Positions 1 to 6,624 of a stretch of DNA of 64,000 bases are shown one piece after another. Numbering within the stretch: position 1 is the stretch's first letter; each line of letters begins with the position of its first letter. A program made the position numbers and the translations under genes. The notes beneath the pieces were generated by a model. That model ran no database searches. It was given only the letters and a program-made list of their open reading frames with translations, and was not told the origin of the DNA. This DNA is from Mycolicibacterium xanthum. Lineage in GTDB: Bacteria > Actinomycetota > Actinomycetes > Mycobacteriales > Mycobacteriaceae. The stretch spans positions 104,015 through 168,014 of the forward strand of contig NZ_JAIFZS010000003.1 of NCBI RefSeq assembly GCF_019710635.1. Reading direction: 5' to 3'.

Positions 1-639
1 GGCGGCCTGGTCGTCGTCGACCATTCGGCGGCGGCCCCGTACCGGCTCATCGACATCGACGAGATCGAAGCGGATGTGGTGGCGGTCAACGCGCTGGCGT
101 GGGGCGGCCCCCCGATCGGTGCGCTGGTGTTCCGGGACCCTTCGGCCATCGACACGCTCGGATCGGTGTCGCTGAACCCGTACGCCACCGGCCCGGCCCG
201 GCTCGAGCTGGGCTCACACCAGTTCGGACTACTGGCCGGTGTAGTGGCGAGCATCGAATATCTTGCCGGGCTTGATGATTCAGCCCAGGGTGGGCGGCGT
301 GAGCGGTTGGCGGCATCTATGCAGTCGGCCGGTTCCTACCTGGGTGGGCTGTTCGACTATCTGCTGACGTCATTGCGGTCGTTGCCCGCCGTGATGGTGA
401 TCGGCAGCCCGGATGACCGCATCCCGGTGCTCAGCTTCGCGGTCAACAACGTGCCGGCAGATCGGGTGGTGCAGCGACTGGCCGACAACGGGGTGCTGGC
501 GATCGCAAACGCCGGCTCGCGAGTGCTCGACGTGATCGGGGTCAACGACGTCGGTGGCGCGGTGACCATCGGTCTTGCGCATTACAGCACCGCCGCCGAG
601 GTCGACCAGTTGGTCCGTGCGCTGGCCTCGCTCGGCTGA
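1..639 (+). CDS. Cysteine-desulfurase-like class V aminotransferase family protein (Rv3778c-like), 5' end outside window
   Basis: The frame is open from base 1, so only the C-terminal 212 residues are seen and the true start lies upstream. The protein has the fold-type I PLP pattern of the cysteine desulfurase-like family: [10 protein letters not shown], then [17 protein letters not shown] where family members carry the cofactor-binding loop, then a C-terminal small domain. It closely resembles what I recall of M. tuberculosis Rv3778c. Odd point: the usual PLP lysine of the loop (SAYKWFGPH type) is replaced by Ala, so classical PLP catalysis is doubtful. It is convergent with the oxidoreductase that ends 10 bp downstream, as in M. 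tuberculosis. The family call is firm; the reaction is unknown. Confidence 0.85.
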   Translation, partial: GGLVVVDHSAAAPYRLIDIDEIEADVVAVNALAWGGPPIGALVFRDPSAIDTLGSVSLNPYATGPARLELGSHQFGLLAGVVASIEYLAGLDDSAQGGRRERLAASMQSAGSYLGGLFDYLLTSLRSLPAVMVIGSPDDRIPVLSFAVNNVPADRVVQRLADNGVLAIANAGSRVLDVIGVNDVGGAVTIGLAHYSTAAEVDQLVRALASLG

Positions 640-648
640 CCCGTCGCG

Positions 649-1623
649 CTAATCGTCAACGCGTAGCAGCACTTTCCCCGCCACATCACCGGACTCCAGC
701 AGCTCGTGGGCGGCCTGCGCCTCGGCTATCGGGAACTCGGCCCCGATCACCGGACGGACCAGTCCGTCGGCGATCATCGGCCAGACGTCGTCGATGACCC
801 GGGCGACGATCTCGGTCTTGCCGCCGGGGCCGCCCACCGGGCGGGACCGCAGCGTGGTGGCGATCACGCTGCCGCGCTTGGCGAGCAACTTACCGATGTT
901 CAGCTCCGTCTTGACGCCGCCCTGCATCCCGATGATCACCAGTCGGCCGTCGGTGGCCAGCGCGTCGATGTTGCGGTCCAGGTAGGCCGCACCCATTATG
1001 TCGAGGATGACGTCGGCTCCGCCCGCAGACCGGATGATCTCGACGAAATCGTCGCTGCGGTAGTCGATGGTGATCTCGGCGCCCAGTTCGGCGCACAGGT
1101 CGAGCTTGTTGGCCGAGCCCGCGGTGACGGCGACCCGGCAGTTCAGGGCGCGGGCCACCTGGATCGCGTGGGTGCCGATCCCGCTGGCACCGCCGTGCAG
1201 CAGGACCAGCTGTGAGGCGCGCAGCCCCGCGGTCATCACCAGGTTCGACCAGACCGTGCACGCCACCTCGGGCAGTCCGGCCGCGTGCACCGGCTCGACC
1301 CCGGTGGGAAGCGGGAGCACCTGGCCGGCGGGGACGGCGACGAACTCCGCGTAACCACCCCCCGCCAGCAAAGCACAGACTGGTTGCCCCGGTGACCACA
1401 GGGTGACCCCTTCGCCGACCGCTTCGATGGTCCCGGACACCTCCAGGCCGAGGATCTCGCTGGCGCCCGGAGGGGGTGGGTAGCGGCCGGCCGCCTGCAG
1501 CAGGTCGGCTCGGTTCACCCCGGCGGCGATGACTTTGATCAGGACTTCACCCGGAGCGGGCGCCACATCCGGAACGGATGTCCAGGCGAGCCGGCCCGGC
1601 GATTCGGCCACGATGGCGAACAT
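649..1623 (-). CDS. NAD(P)H:quinone oxidoreductase, zinc-independent MDR family (Rv3777-like)
   Basis: A 324-residue medium-chain dehydrogenase/reductase of the quinone oxidoreductase (QOR) branch. It starts MFAIVAESPGRL and has the GroES-like N-terminal half (EVLIKVIAAGVNRADLLQ, GLEVSGTIEAVG) and a Rossmann half with the QOR cofactor loop LLHGGASGIGTHAIQVA. No cluster of four structural-zinc cysteines is visible, as expected for quinone or enone reductases. I chose the ATG at 1623 because it begins the conserved N-terminus and has CAGGGA just upstream; the frame continues further back but reads as antisense of the neighbour. It is divergent from a MarR regulator 78 bp away, which is a plausible local regulator. 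Substrate not known. Confidence 0.9.
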   Translation of the reverse strand: MFAIVAESPGRLAWTSVPDVAPAPGEVLIKVIAAGVNRADLLQAAGRYPPPPGASEILGLEVSGTIEAVGEGVTLWSPGQPVCALLAGGGYAEFVAVPAGQVLPLPTGVEPVHAAGLPEVACTVWSNLVMTAGLRASQLVLLHGGASGIGTHAIQVARALNCRVAVTAGSANKLDLCAELGAEITIDYRSDDFVEIIRSAGGADVILDIMGAAYLDRNIDALATDGRLVIIGMQGGVKTELNIGKLLAKRGSVIATTLRSRPVGGPGGKTEIVARVIDDVWPMIADGLVRPVIGAEFPIAEAQAAHELLESGDVAGKVLLRVDD

Positions 1624-1701
1624 TCCCTGCACGCTACCGACGCCGAACAGACACTGCCGGGTTTCCACCAGCGGCGAGCAAACCCGCCCTACTATGAGAC
1701 G

Positions 1702-2214
1702 ATGGCGGGGATCATCGGGGGGCGCACGGCAAGCGACATGCCGGGGCTCGACATCGCCGAGCAGCGGGCGTGGCAGCATTTCCTGGACGCCGCACTGCGA
1801 CTCTACGGGACCATCAACCACATGCTGACCGATGAGCACAAGCTCACCCTCAACGACGTCCGCCTGCTGGACCTGCTCGCCAAATCGCCGACGGGCGCGG
1901 CCCGGATGGGTGATCTCGCCGAGGCGTTGATGTCGTTGCCGAGCCGGGTCACCCGGGAGATCCAGCGCCTGGAGGTGCAGGGTCTGGTCAACCGCGGTGC
2001 CAGCCCGGAAGACGGGCGCGGGGTAGTCGCCACCATCACAGAGGAGGGCCGGATGGCCCTGGCGGATGCCATGCGCACCTACGGCGCGGCCGTGCGGAGC
2101 CACTTCCTGGACCGGCTGTCACGTCCGCAGGTCGCGGCGATGGGGGAGAACTGCCGCAGGATCAGCACCGGGCTGCGGACCGGGGCGCCGTCGGCCAAGG
2201 TCGGCCGCGTCTAG
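1702..2214 (+). CDS. MarR-family winged-helix transcriptional regulator
   Basis: A 170-residue MarR-type regulator. Residues around 55-120 form the winged helix: LTLNDVRLLDLLAKSP, MGDLAEALMSLPSRVTREIQ as recognition helix, then GLVNRGASPEDGRGVVATIT, which contains the DxR wing motif typical of MarR proteins. The flanking helices would build the dimer. The TACTAT box at 1690-1695 lies 6 bases before the ATG at 1702, so the mRNA is probably leaderless. It is divergent from the QOR-type oxidoreductase, and MarR proteins often control such a divergent redox gene; that link is inference. The start could also be the ATG at 1738. The stop codon is 10 bp before a tRNA-Ser. Confidence 0.88.
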   Translation: MAGIIGGRTASDMPGLDIAEQRAWQHFLDAALRLYGTINHMLTDEHKLTLNDVRLLDLLAKSPTGAARMGDLAEALMSLPSRVTREIQRLEVQGLVNRGASPEDGRGVVATITEEGRMALADAMRTYGAAVRSHFLDRLSRPQVAAMGENCRRISTGLRTGAPSAKVGRV

Positions 2215-2224
2215 ACTGTCCCGC

Positions 2225-2314
2225 GGTGGCGTGGCAGAGCGGCCTAATGCACTCGCCTTGAAAGCGAGAGACGGCTAACACCGTCCGGGGGTTCAAATCC
2301 CTCCGCCACCGCCA
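2225..2314 (+). tRNA. tRNA-Ser (anticodon UGA)
   Basis: A class II tRNA with a long variable arm. The acceptor strand GGTGGCG (2225-2231) pairs with CGCCACC (2304-2310), followed by discriminator G and an encoded CCA (2312-2314). The anticodon stem-loop reads ctcgcCTTGAAAgcgag, giving anticodon TGA. The T loop is GTTCAAATC. A TAGACT box at 2212-2217 may be the -10 element; it overlaps the stop codon of the MarR gene. Confidence 0.97.
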
Positions 2315-2316
2315 CA

Positions 2317-2338
2317 CTCCTACCCTTTGACGTAGGAG
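2317..2338. terminator. Hairpin between tRNA-Ser(UGA) and a convergent gene, possible terminator
   Basis: CTCCTAC (2317-2323) and GTAGGAG (2332-2338) form a perfect 7-bp stem with an 8-base loop immediately after the tRNA and over the last codons and stop of the convergent SnoaL-like gene. There is no U tract, but mycobacterial hairpin terminators often lack one. It could serve both directions. Confidence 0.4.
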
Positions 2339-2658
2339 AGCTTCTCGGTGATCCGGTCGCCTCTGACCTTGAACACATCGACACCGCGGACGTGCCCGCC
2401 GTCCCAGTTGTAGCGCCACAGCTGGATGACACGATCCCCTGCAGCGAAAGTCTCTTCGGGCTCGAATCTCGATGCCGCATCGTCGAAGATGGCCGTCCAG
2501 GCTTCGCGGATCGCCTCATGCCCGACATGTCGCGTCCCGTCCGGAGCGGGGCCTGTCGCGTCGAATACGCAGTCGTCACTGAGGAAGGACATCGCGAGCG
2601 GCAGATCGTGGTCGGCCCATGCCGCCCCGAAGGCCTCGACGAGCGCAAGCGGATCCAT
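2320..2658 (-). CDS. SnoaL-like / NTF2-fold protein
   Basis: A 112-residue protein with the pattern of SnoaL-like proteins: DPLALVEAFGAAWADHDL helix, FLSDDCVFDATGP, VGHEAIREAWTAIF, then a strand-rich half (VIQLWRYNWDGG, VRGVDVFKVRGDRITEKLSYVKG). This cone-shaped fold is used by small isomerases, cyclases and proteins of unknown role. No distinctive catalytic set is recognisable and there is no signal peptide, so a function cannot be assigned. Its stop codon lies inside the hairpin next to tRNA-Ser(UGA). Length is normal for a single-domain member. Confidence 0.8.
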   Translation of the reverse strand: MDPLALVEAFGAAWADHDLPLAMSFLSDDCVFDATGPAPDGTRHVGHEAIREAWTAIFDDAASRFEPEETFAAGDRVIQLWRYNWDGGHVRGVDVFKVRGDRITEKLSYVKG

Positions 2659-2840
2659 GCTGGTTACCCCTCCCAGTGATCACGGCTGGTGTGAGCCACT
2701 CGTACCCACTGGATGGTGGATTGTCAACGGAGCCCGCCGTCGTGGTCCCAGGCCGGGTGACGCGGCTGACCGGCGAGCACCTCCGGTAGTTCGAATTCCG
2801 CCCCTGTGCAGGTGAAACAGTGTGGCAGTACGCTCTTGCC

Positions 2841-3185
2841 ATGTACGCCGCGAGGTGGGGACTCGTGGCACTCGGCGGGGTGCTCATCGTTTCCGTGTGC
2901 TCGTTGGTGTTGGGGGGCCGGAGGCGCCGCCGCGGGGAGACCCCGGCGCAGCGATACCAGCGTGACGTGGTCGGGCTGAGGTACCGCCCGCAGACGTGGA
3001 AGACCAAGCGCGCGGCCGTATCCCGCAAGCAGAAGCACCGGATCTGGGCCGCCGGCGCGGCGGGCGCCGCCGGCTACGTCGTCGGGACGAGCGGCATCGA
3101 CGTCGGCACCGGCGGCGGCTGCGGAGGCGGCGGTTGCGGAGGCGGCGGTTGCGGAGGCGGAGGCGGTTGCGGCGGTGGGGCCTGA
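2841..3185 (+). CDS. Small membrane protein with Gly/Cys-repeat tail
   Basis: A 114-residue protein of unknown function. Residues about 5-25 form one transmembrane segment, followed by the basic stop-transfer GGRRRRRG, a basic soluble region (PQTWKTKRAAVSRKQKHRI), a short hydrophobic GAAGAAGYVVG patch and a C-terminal tail with four cysteines, each separated by glycines (GGGCGGGGCGGGGC and one more). Such Gly-Cys tails occur in uncharacterised actinobacterial membrane proteins; metal binding or crosslinking is a guess. I chose the ATG at 2841, since a TACGCT box at 2829-2834 sits 6 bases upstream and suggests leaderless transcription; an in-frame GTG at 2820 is an alternative. Confidence 0.65.
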   Translation: MYAARWGLVALGGVLIVSVCSLVLGGRRRRRGETPAQRYQRDVVGLRYRPQTWKTKRAAVSRKQKHRIWAAGAAGAAGYVVGTSGIDVGTGGGCGGGGCGGGGCGGGGGCGGGA

Positions 3186-3194
3186 GCCGGTCCG

Positions 3195-4019
3195 CTACTC
3201 GCCGGTGAAGTTCGCCGGCCGCTTCTCGAACATCGCGGTGATGCCCTCGGTGAGGTCCTTCGACGGCAGGAACGCCGAGTTCCACGCCGCGACGTAGCGC
3301 AGGCTGGCCGACACCGCGGCGGTGCGCTGCTCGTCGAGCACGTCCTTGATGCCCTGAACCACCAGCGGTGGGTTGGCGGCGATCTCGGCGGCGGTGGCCC
3401 GCGCCGCGGCCAGCGACGCCTCGGCGTCGTCGTACACGTCGTTGACCAGACCGATCTTCTCCGCGCGGGTGGCGTCGATGTCCTTGCCCGTCAGCGCCAG
3501 CTCGCGCAGGTGCCCGTCGGACAGGATCAGCGGCAGCCGCGCCAACGAGCCCACGTCGGCGACTATCGCCAGCTTCACCTCACGAACCGAGAACTTCGCG
3601 TCGGCGCTGGCGTAACGGATGTCGAGCGCCGAGATCAGGTCCACCCCGCCGCCGATGCACCAGCCGTGCACCGACGCGATGGTCGGGGTGCGGCAGTCGG
3701 CCACCGCGGTGATCGACTGTTGCATGGTCTTGAGCCGGGCGTGGAACTCCGCCCGCGGTTTGGCCAGTGCGCCCCCGGCCATCATCGGCCCGAGCGTGTC
3801 GCCCATGGCGGCCAGGTCCAGGCCGTAGCTGAAGTGCTTGCCCGACCCGGTCAGCACGATCGCCCGCACCTCGGGATCGGCGTCCAGCTCGGCGAAGACC
3901 ACCGGGAGCTCGGCCCAGAACGCCGGCCCCATCGCGTTGCCCTTGCCGGGGCCGATGAGCGTCACCACCGCAACGTGCTCGGCGATCTCGACGGTGACTG
4001 ATTCCAATGAGCTGCCCAT
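3195..4019 (-). CDS. echA21: Enoyl-CoA hydratase/isomerase family protein EchA21
   Basis: A 274-residue crotonase. The CoA-binding and oxyanion-hole signatures are visible: VALTGSGKHFSYGLDL-like region near residue 55-70 and IASVHGWCIGGGVDLISALD in the middle, followed by the helical C-terminus with ALTGKDIDATRAEKIGLVNDV. The position of the second catalytic acid (VREVKLAIVADVG) carries V/A-D residues typical of delta3,5-delta2,4-dienoyl-CoA isomerase-like members, so isomerase rather than hydratase activity is plausible. The ATG at 4019 gives the normal length. Position next to the Rv3773c-like gene and hisC2 matches the M. tuberculosis echA21 locus. Confidence 0.88.
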   Translation of the reverse strand: MGSSLESVTVEIAEHVAVVTLIGPGKGNAMGPAFWAELPVVFAELDADPEVRAIVLTGSGKHFSYGLDLAAMGDTLGPMMAGGALAKPRAEFHARLKTMQQSITAVADCRTPTIASVHGWCIGGGVDLISALDIRYASADAKFSVREVKLAIVADVGSLARLPLILSDGHLRELALTGKDIDATRAEKIGLVNDVYDDAEASLAAARATAAEIAANPPLVVQGIKDVLDEQRTAAVSASLRYVAAWNSAFLPSKDLTEGITAMFEKRPANFTGE

Positions 4020-4054
4020 GGAGCAAGAGGTTAGCGGCCCGCCGGCCCGGCCGG

Positions 4055-4504
4055 TCAGCTGCCCATCAGGACCTGGCTGACCTTGGCATCCGGCAGGAAC
4101 TGGCACGCGGCGTCGGCCAGGATCTGGCCGACGAACTCGCCGTCGGGGCCCAGCGGGTTGTTCTCGTCGGACAGGATGGCCCGGACCACCGCGACCCGGG
4201 TGGGCTCGTCGAGGTCCTTGTACTCCTCGCAGGTCATCGTCAGCGCATTCGGCGGGGCGGGCACCTCGGGAACGTTGGTGTTGCGCGTCGGCAGCGGGAT
4301 GTTCGGGATCGGGATGTTGGGCAGTTCCGGCAGCCCGGGGATGGTGGGGAGGCGGGAGGTGGTCGGCGCCGAGGTCAGCGGCGGACCCGGTTCGGTGGTC
4401 TGCGCGACAACGCCCTCGGTGGAGCGCTGGCACGCCGTGGTCAGGCTCAGGACGACCGCGAGACCGACGAGGGTGGCCGCTGTCAGCCGCACGTGCGTGT
4501 TCAC
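4055..4504 (-). CDS. Putative lipoprotein of unknown function
   Basis: A 149-residue exported lipoprotein. From the GTG at 4504 the N-terminus VNTHVRLTAATLVGLAVVLSLTTAC is a short basic region, a hydrophobic core and a lipobox ending in Cys (LTTAC). A Pro/Thr-rich linker with repeats (LPTIPGLPELPNIPIPNIPLP) follows, which would span the cell wall, then a small helical domain with two cysteines (MTCEEYKDLDEPTRV and AACQFLPDAKVSQV) that probably form a disulfide, similar in outline to small HdeA-like or DUF732-like domains. The longer upstream frame lacks a signal peptide. A TATCGT box 7 bases upstream suggests leaderless transcription. Function unknown. Confidence 0.72.
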   Translation of the reverse strand: MNTHVRLTAATLVGLAVVLSLTTACQRSTEGVVAQTTEPGPPLTSAPTTSRLPTIPGLPELPNIPIPNIPLPTRNTNVPEVPAPPNALTMTCEEYKDLDEPTRVAVVRAILSDENNPLGPDGEFVGQILADAACQFLPDAKVSQVLMGS

Positions 4505-4523
4505 GCTGGCCACGATATGCGGC

Positions 4524-5006
4524 TCAGCAACGCTCGAGATAAAAGTACAGGTGACGCGGGGTGCCGGAGCTGTCGTCGAGTGCGCCCTTACCATTCATGA
4601 TCCCGATGACCGCGTTGTCGTCGATGACCTTGAAGTGGTCGTGGACCGGTCGGCCGTCGTAGACCATCGACGCCACCGGCTCGCCGCGGAACTCCTCCAT
4701 CCACAGGCTGGCCTCGCCGTTCATCGCCTCGGTGTTGGAGAACTTGTTGCCGTCGGCGTCCAGGCAGACCAGCGGCTTGGCGTCGGAGGCGGAGTGAAAC
4801 GTCTTGCCGAACCAGTTCAGCCGCTTCATGAAGCCGTTGGCCTTGTGACCGGTGTCGAACTCGCCGCCCTTCCACTCGCCGATCATGTAGTCGATGGTCG
4901 CCGGCGGCAGCGCCGCCCAGAACTCGTCGAGCTCGGCGTCGCCGATCCGGTCGGTGCGGTTCTTCAGCGCGGTGAAGGTCTCCCTGGCGGTGCTCACTGC
5001 GGTCAT
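4524..5006 (-). CDS. GXWXG / DUF4334 domain protein (Rv3773c-like)
   Basis: A 160-residue protein with the two halves of the DUF4334/GXWXG family: an N-terminal GEWKGGEF motif (residues about 43-50) that names the GXWXG domain, and a C-terminal YDGRPVHDHFKVIDDNAVIG stretch ending with MNGKG. The family is probably lipid- or ligand-binding but has no established enzyme activity. Its ATG at 5006 overlaps the last codons of hisC2 by 4 bp (ATGA), so it is translationally coupled to that gene. In M. tuberculosis Rv3773c stands at the same place beside hisC2 (Rv3772). Confidence 0.85.
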   Translation of the reverse strand: MTAVSTARETFTALKNRTDRIGDAELDEFWAALPPATIDYMIGEWKGGEFDTGHKANGFMKRLNWFGKTFHSASDAKPLVCLDADGNKFSNTEAMNGEASLWMEEFRGEPVASMVYDGRPVHDHFKVIDDNAVIGIMNGKGALDDSSGTPRHLYFYLERC

Positions 5007-6058
5007 GGCTGTCCTATCCAGCGTCGGGCGAATTCGAGGAACGCGTCGTTCTCGGCGGGGGACGCGACGGTGACCCGCACGCCGTCCTCACCGTACGGGC
5101 GCACGATGATGCGGCTGTTGGCGGAGTCGGCGGCGAACTGCTGGGCGCGGCCCGGCAGCGGCAGCCAGACGAAGTTGGCCTGCGACGGCGGCAGGTCGTA
5201 GCCCGCGTCGCGCAGCGCCTCGGAGACCCTGGTGCGTTCGGCGACGACGGCGTCGGTGCGCTCCAGCAGCTCGTCGGCGGCGTCCAGGCAGGCGATCGCG
5301 GCTGACTGCGAGACGCTGGTCGCGGTGAAGGGCACGTAGACCTTGGACAGCGCGCTGACGATGTCCGGGTCGGCGACGGCATACCCCACGCGCAGGCCGG
5401 CCAGCCCGTAGGCCTTCGAGAACGTCCGCAGCACAACGACATTGCTGTGCTCGCGGACCAGCTCGAAGCTGTCGGGCACCAGGTCGTCGCGGATGTACTC
5501 GACGTACGCCTCGTCGAGCACCACCAGGATGTGCGGCGGCACCGCCGCGACGAAGCGGGCCAGCGCCCCGGGGTCGACGACGGTGCTGGTCGGGTTGTTC
5601 GGGTTGCACACGAAGATCAGCCGGGTGCGATCGGTGATCGCGGCGAGCATCGCGTCCAGGTCGTAGGTGTGGTCGGTCAACGGCACCTGCACCGGGGTGG
5701 CGCCCGCGGTGCGCACCTGCAGCGGGTAGATCTCGAAGCTGCGCCAGCCGTAGAGCACCTCGTCGCCGACGGTCGAGGTGATCTGGATCAACTGCTGGCA
5801 CAGGCTGACCGACCCGCAGCCCACCGAGATGTGCTCGGGGGCGAAGTTGACGTGCTTGGCCAGCCGCTCCTTGAGCTCCACGTAGCCGTTGTCCGGGTAG
5901 CGGTTGATGCCCTCGATCGCCTTCTCGATCGCGGCCCGCACGCTGGGCAGCGGCCCCTGCACGGTTTCGTTGCTGGCGATCTTGATCGCACCGGGCACCG
6001 TGCGGCCCGGGGTGTAGGCGGGCAGATCGGCGAGCTCGGGGCGCAGTCGGGCGGACAC
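5003..6058 (-). CDS. hisC2: Aromatic amino acid / histidinol-phosphate aminotransferase HisC2 (Pat)
   Basis: A 351-residue class I/II PLP aminotransferase. The cofactor lysine is K215 in TFSKAYGLAGLRVGY; other family marks are NETVQGPLPSV near residue 30, NPNNPTSTV around 152-160, LDEAYVEYI around 181-189 and the C-terminal arginine region PYGEDGVRVTV. The mycobacterial enzyme of this locus (Rv3772) acts mainly on aromatic amino acids although it belongs to the HisC family. Here the main hisC would be elsewhere, in a his operon. The GTG start at 6058 gives normal length. The downstream GXWXG gene overlaps its stop. Confidence 0.92.
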   Translation of the reverse strand: MSARLRPELADLPAYTPGRTVPGAIKIASNETVQGPLPSVRAAIEKAIEGINRYPDNGYVELKERLAKHVNFAPEHISVGCGSVSLCQQLIQITSTVGDEVLYGWRSFEIYPLQVRTAGATPVQVPLTDHTYDLDAMLAAITDRTRLIFVCNPNNPTSTVVDPGALARFVAAVPPHILVVLDEAYVEYIRDDLVPDSFELVREHSNVVVLRTFSKAYGLAGLRVGYAVADPDIVSALSKVYVPFTATSVSQSAAIACLDAADELLERTDAVVAERTRVSEALRDAGYDLPPSQANFVWLPLPGRAQQFAADSANSRIIVRPYGEDGVRVTVASPAENDAFLEFARRWIGQP

Positions 6059-6100
6059 CCGCTCAGTTTATGGCCAGCCCCGGGCGCCTTTGGATGTGCT

Positions 6101-6130
6101 TTGCTTCTGCAGGTCTGCCCTGTGTACGCT
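6101..6130 (+). promoter_or_regulatory. Predicted promoter of the tRNA-Ser(GCU)/tRNA-Arg pair
   Basis: TTGCTT (6101-6106) and TACGCT (6125-6130) are separated by 18 bp and lie 22 bp before the tRNA-Ser gene. Both elements fit a SigA-type mycobacterial stable RNA promoter. There is no separate promoter obvious in the 50 bp between the two tRNAs, so they are probably cotranscribed. Confidence 0.6.
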
Positions 6131-6152
6131 CTTGGCTCGGCGGTAAACGTCA

Positions 6153-6241
6153 GGAGGCGTGCCAGAGCGGCCGAATGGGGCTCACTGCTAATGAGTTGTC
6201 CACCTCAAAGTGGACCGGAGGTTCAAATCCTCTCGCCTCCG
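6153..6241 (+). tRNA. tRNA-Ser (anticodon GCU)
   Basis: A class II tRNA with long variable arm. GGAGGCG (6153-6159) pairs with CGCCTCC (6234-6240), discriminator G at 6241; CCA is not encoded (CGT follows). The anticodon loop in ctcactGCTaatgag gives GCT. T loop GTTCAAATC. It is followed 50 bp later by tRNA-Arg. Confidence 0.97.
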
Positions 6242-6291
6242 CGTTGACGGCCGGCTCGCCGGCGTCGACAACTGAAAACTGAACACACCAA

Positions 6292-6364
6292 GCGCCCGTA
6301 GCTCAACGGATAGAGCATCTGACTACGGATCAGAAGGTTAGGGGTTCGAATCCCTTCGGGCGCG
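6292..6364 (+). tRNA. tRNA-Arg (anticodon ACG)
   Basis: Standard 73-base class I tRNA. GCGCCCG (6292-6298) pairs with CGGGCGC (6357-6363), discriminator G; CCA not encoded. Anticodon stem tctga/tcaga encloses CTACGGA, anticodon ACG, the wobble-inosine form made by the TadA deaminase, which is also encoded in this window at 25.2 kb. T loop GTTCGAATC. Confidence 0.97.
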
Positions 6365-6624
6365 CCCACTAAAGCATGTCGTGCGCGGCACCGCAGCCAA
6401 GTCTGCACACCGGCGCCGCCCGCGTCAGCATTCCTCCGCTTCCGACCGGGTGCGGCCCTCCACACCGGTGGACCAGCGGTCACCACGGCCGACCGGCCTG
6501 ACCTCGAACATCGCCGGAATACGGCTCGCGATCACCAAGTCGGGATCGCCGCGTCGATATGCCACCCGCTGGTGGGTCGACGGTGACACCATGGTGCGGT
6601 GAGCCGGGGTGGGGGCCGCCCGAG

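Noticed and set aside
2290..2314. Identical 3' halves of tRNA-Ser(UGA) and tRNA-Ser(CGA) as an att site pair
   Set aside because: The identity is explained by common ancestry of serine tRNAs; the 23 kb between them is conserved core gene order, not an island.
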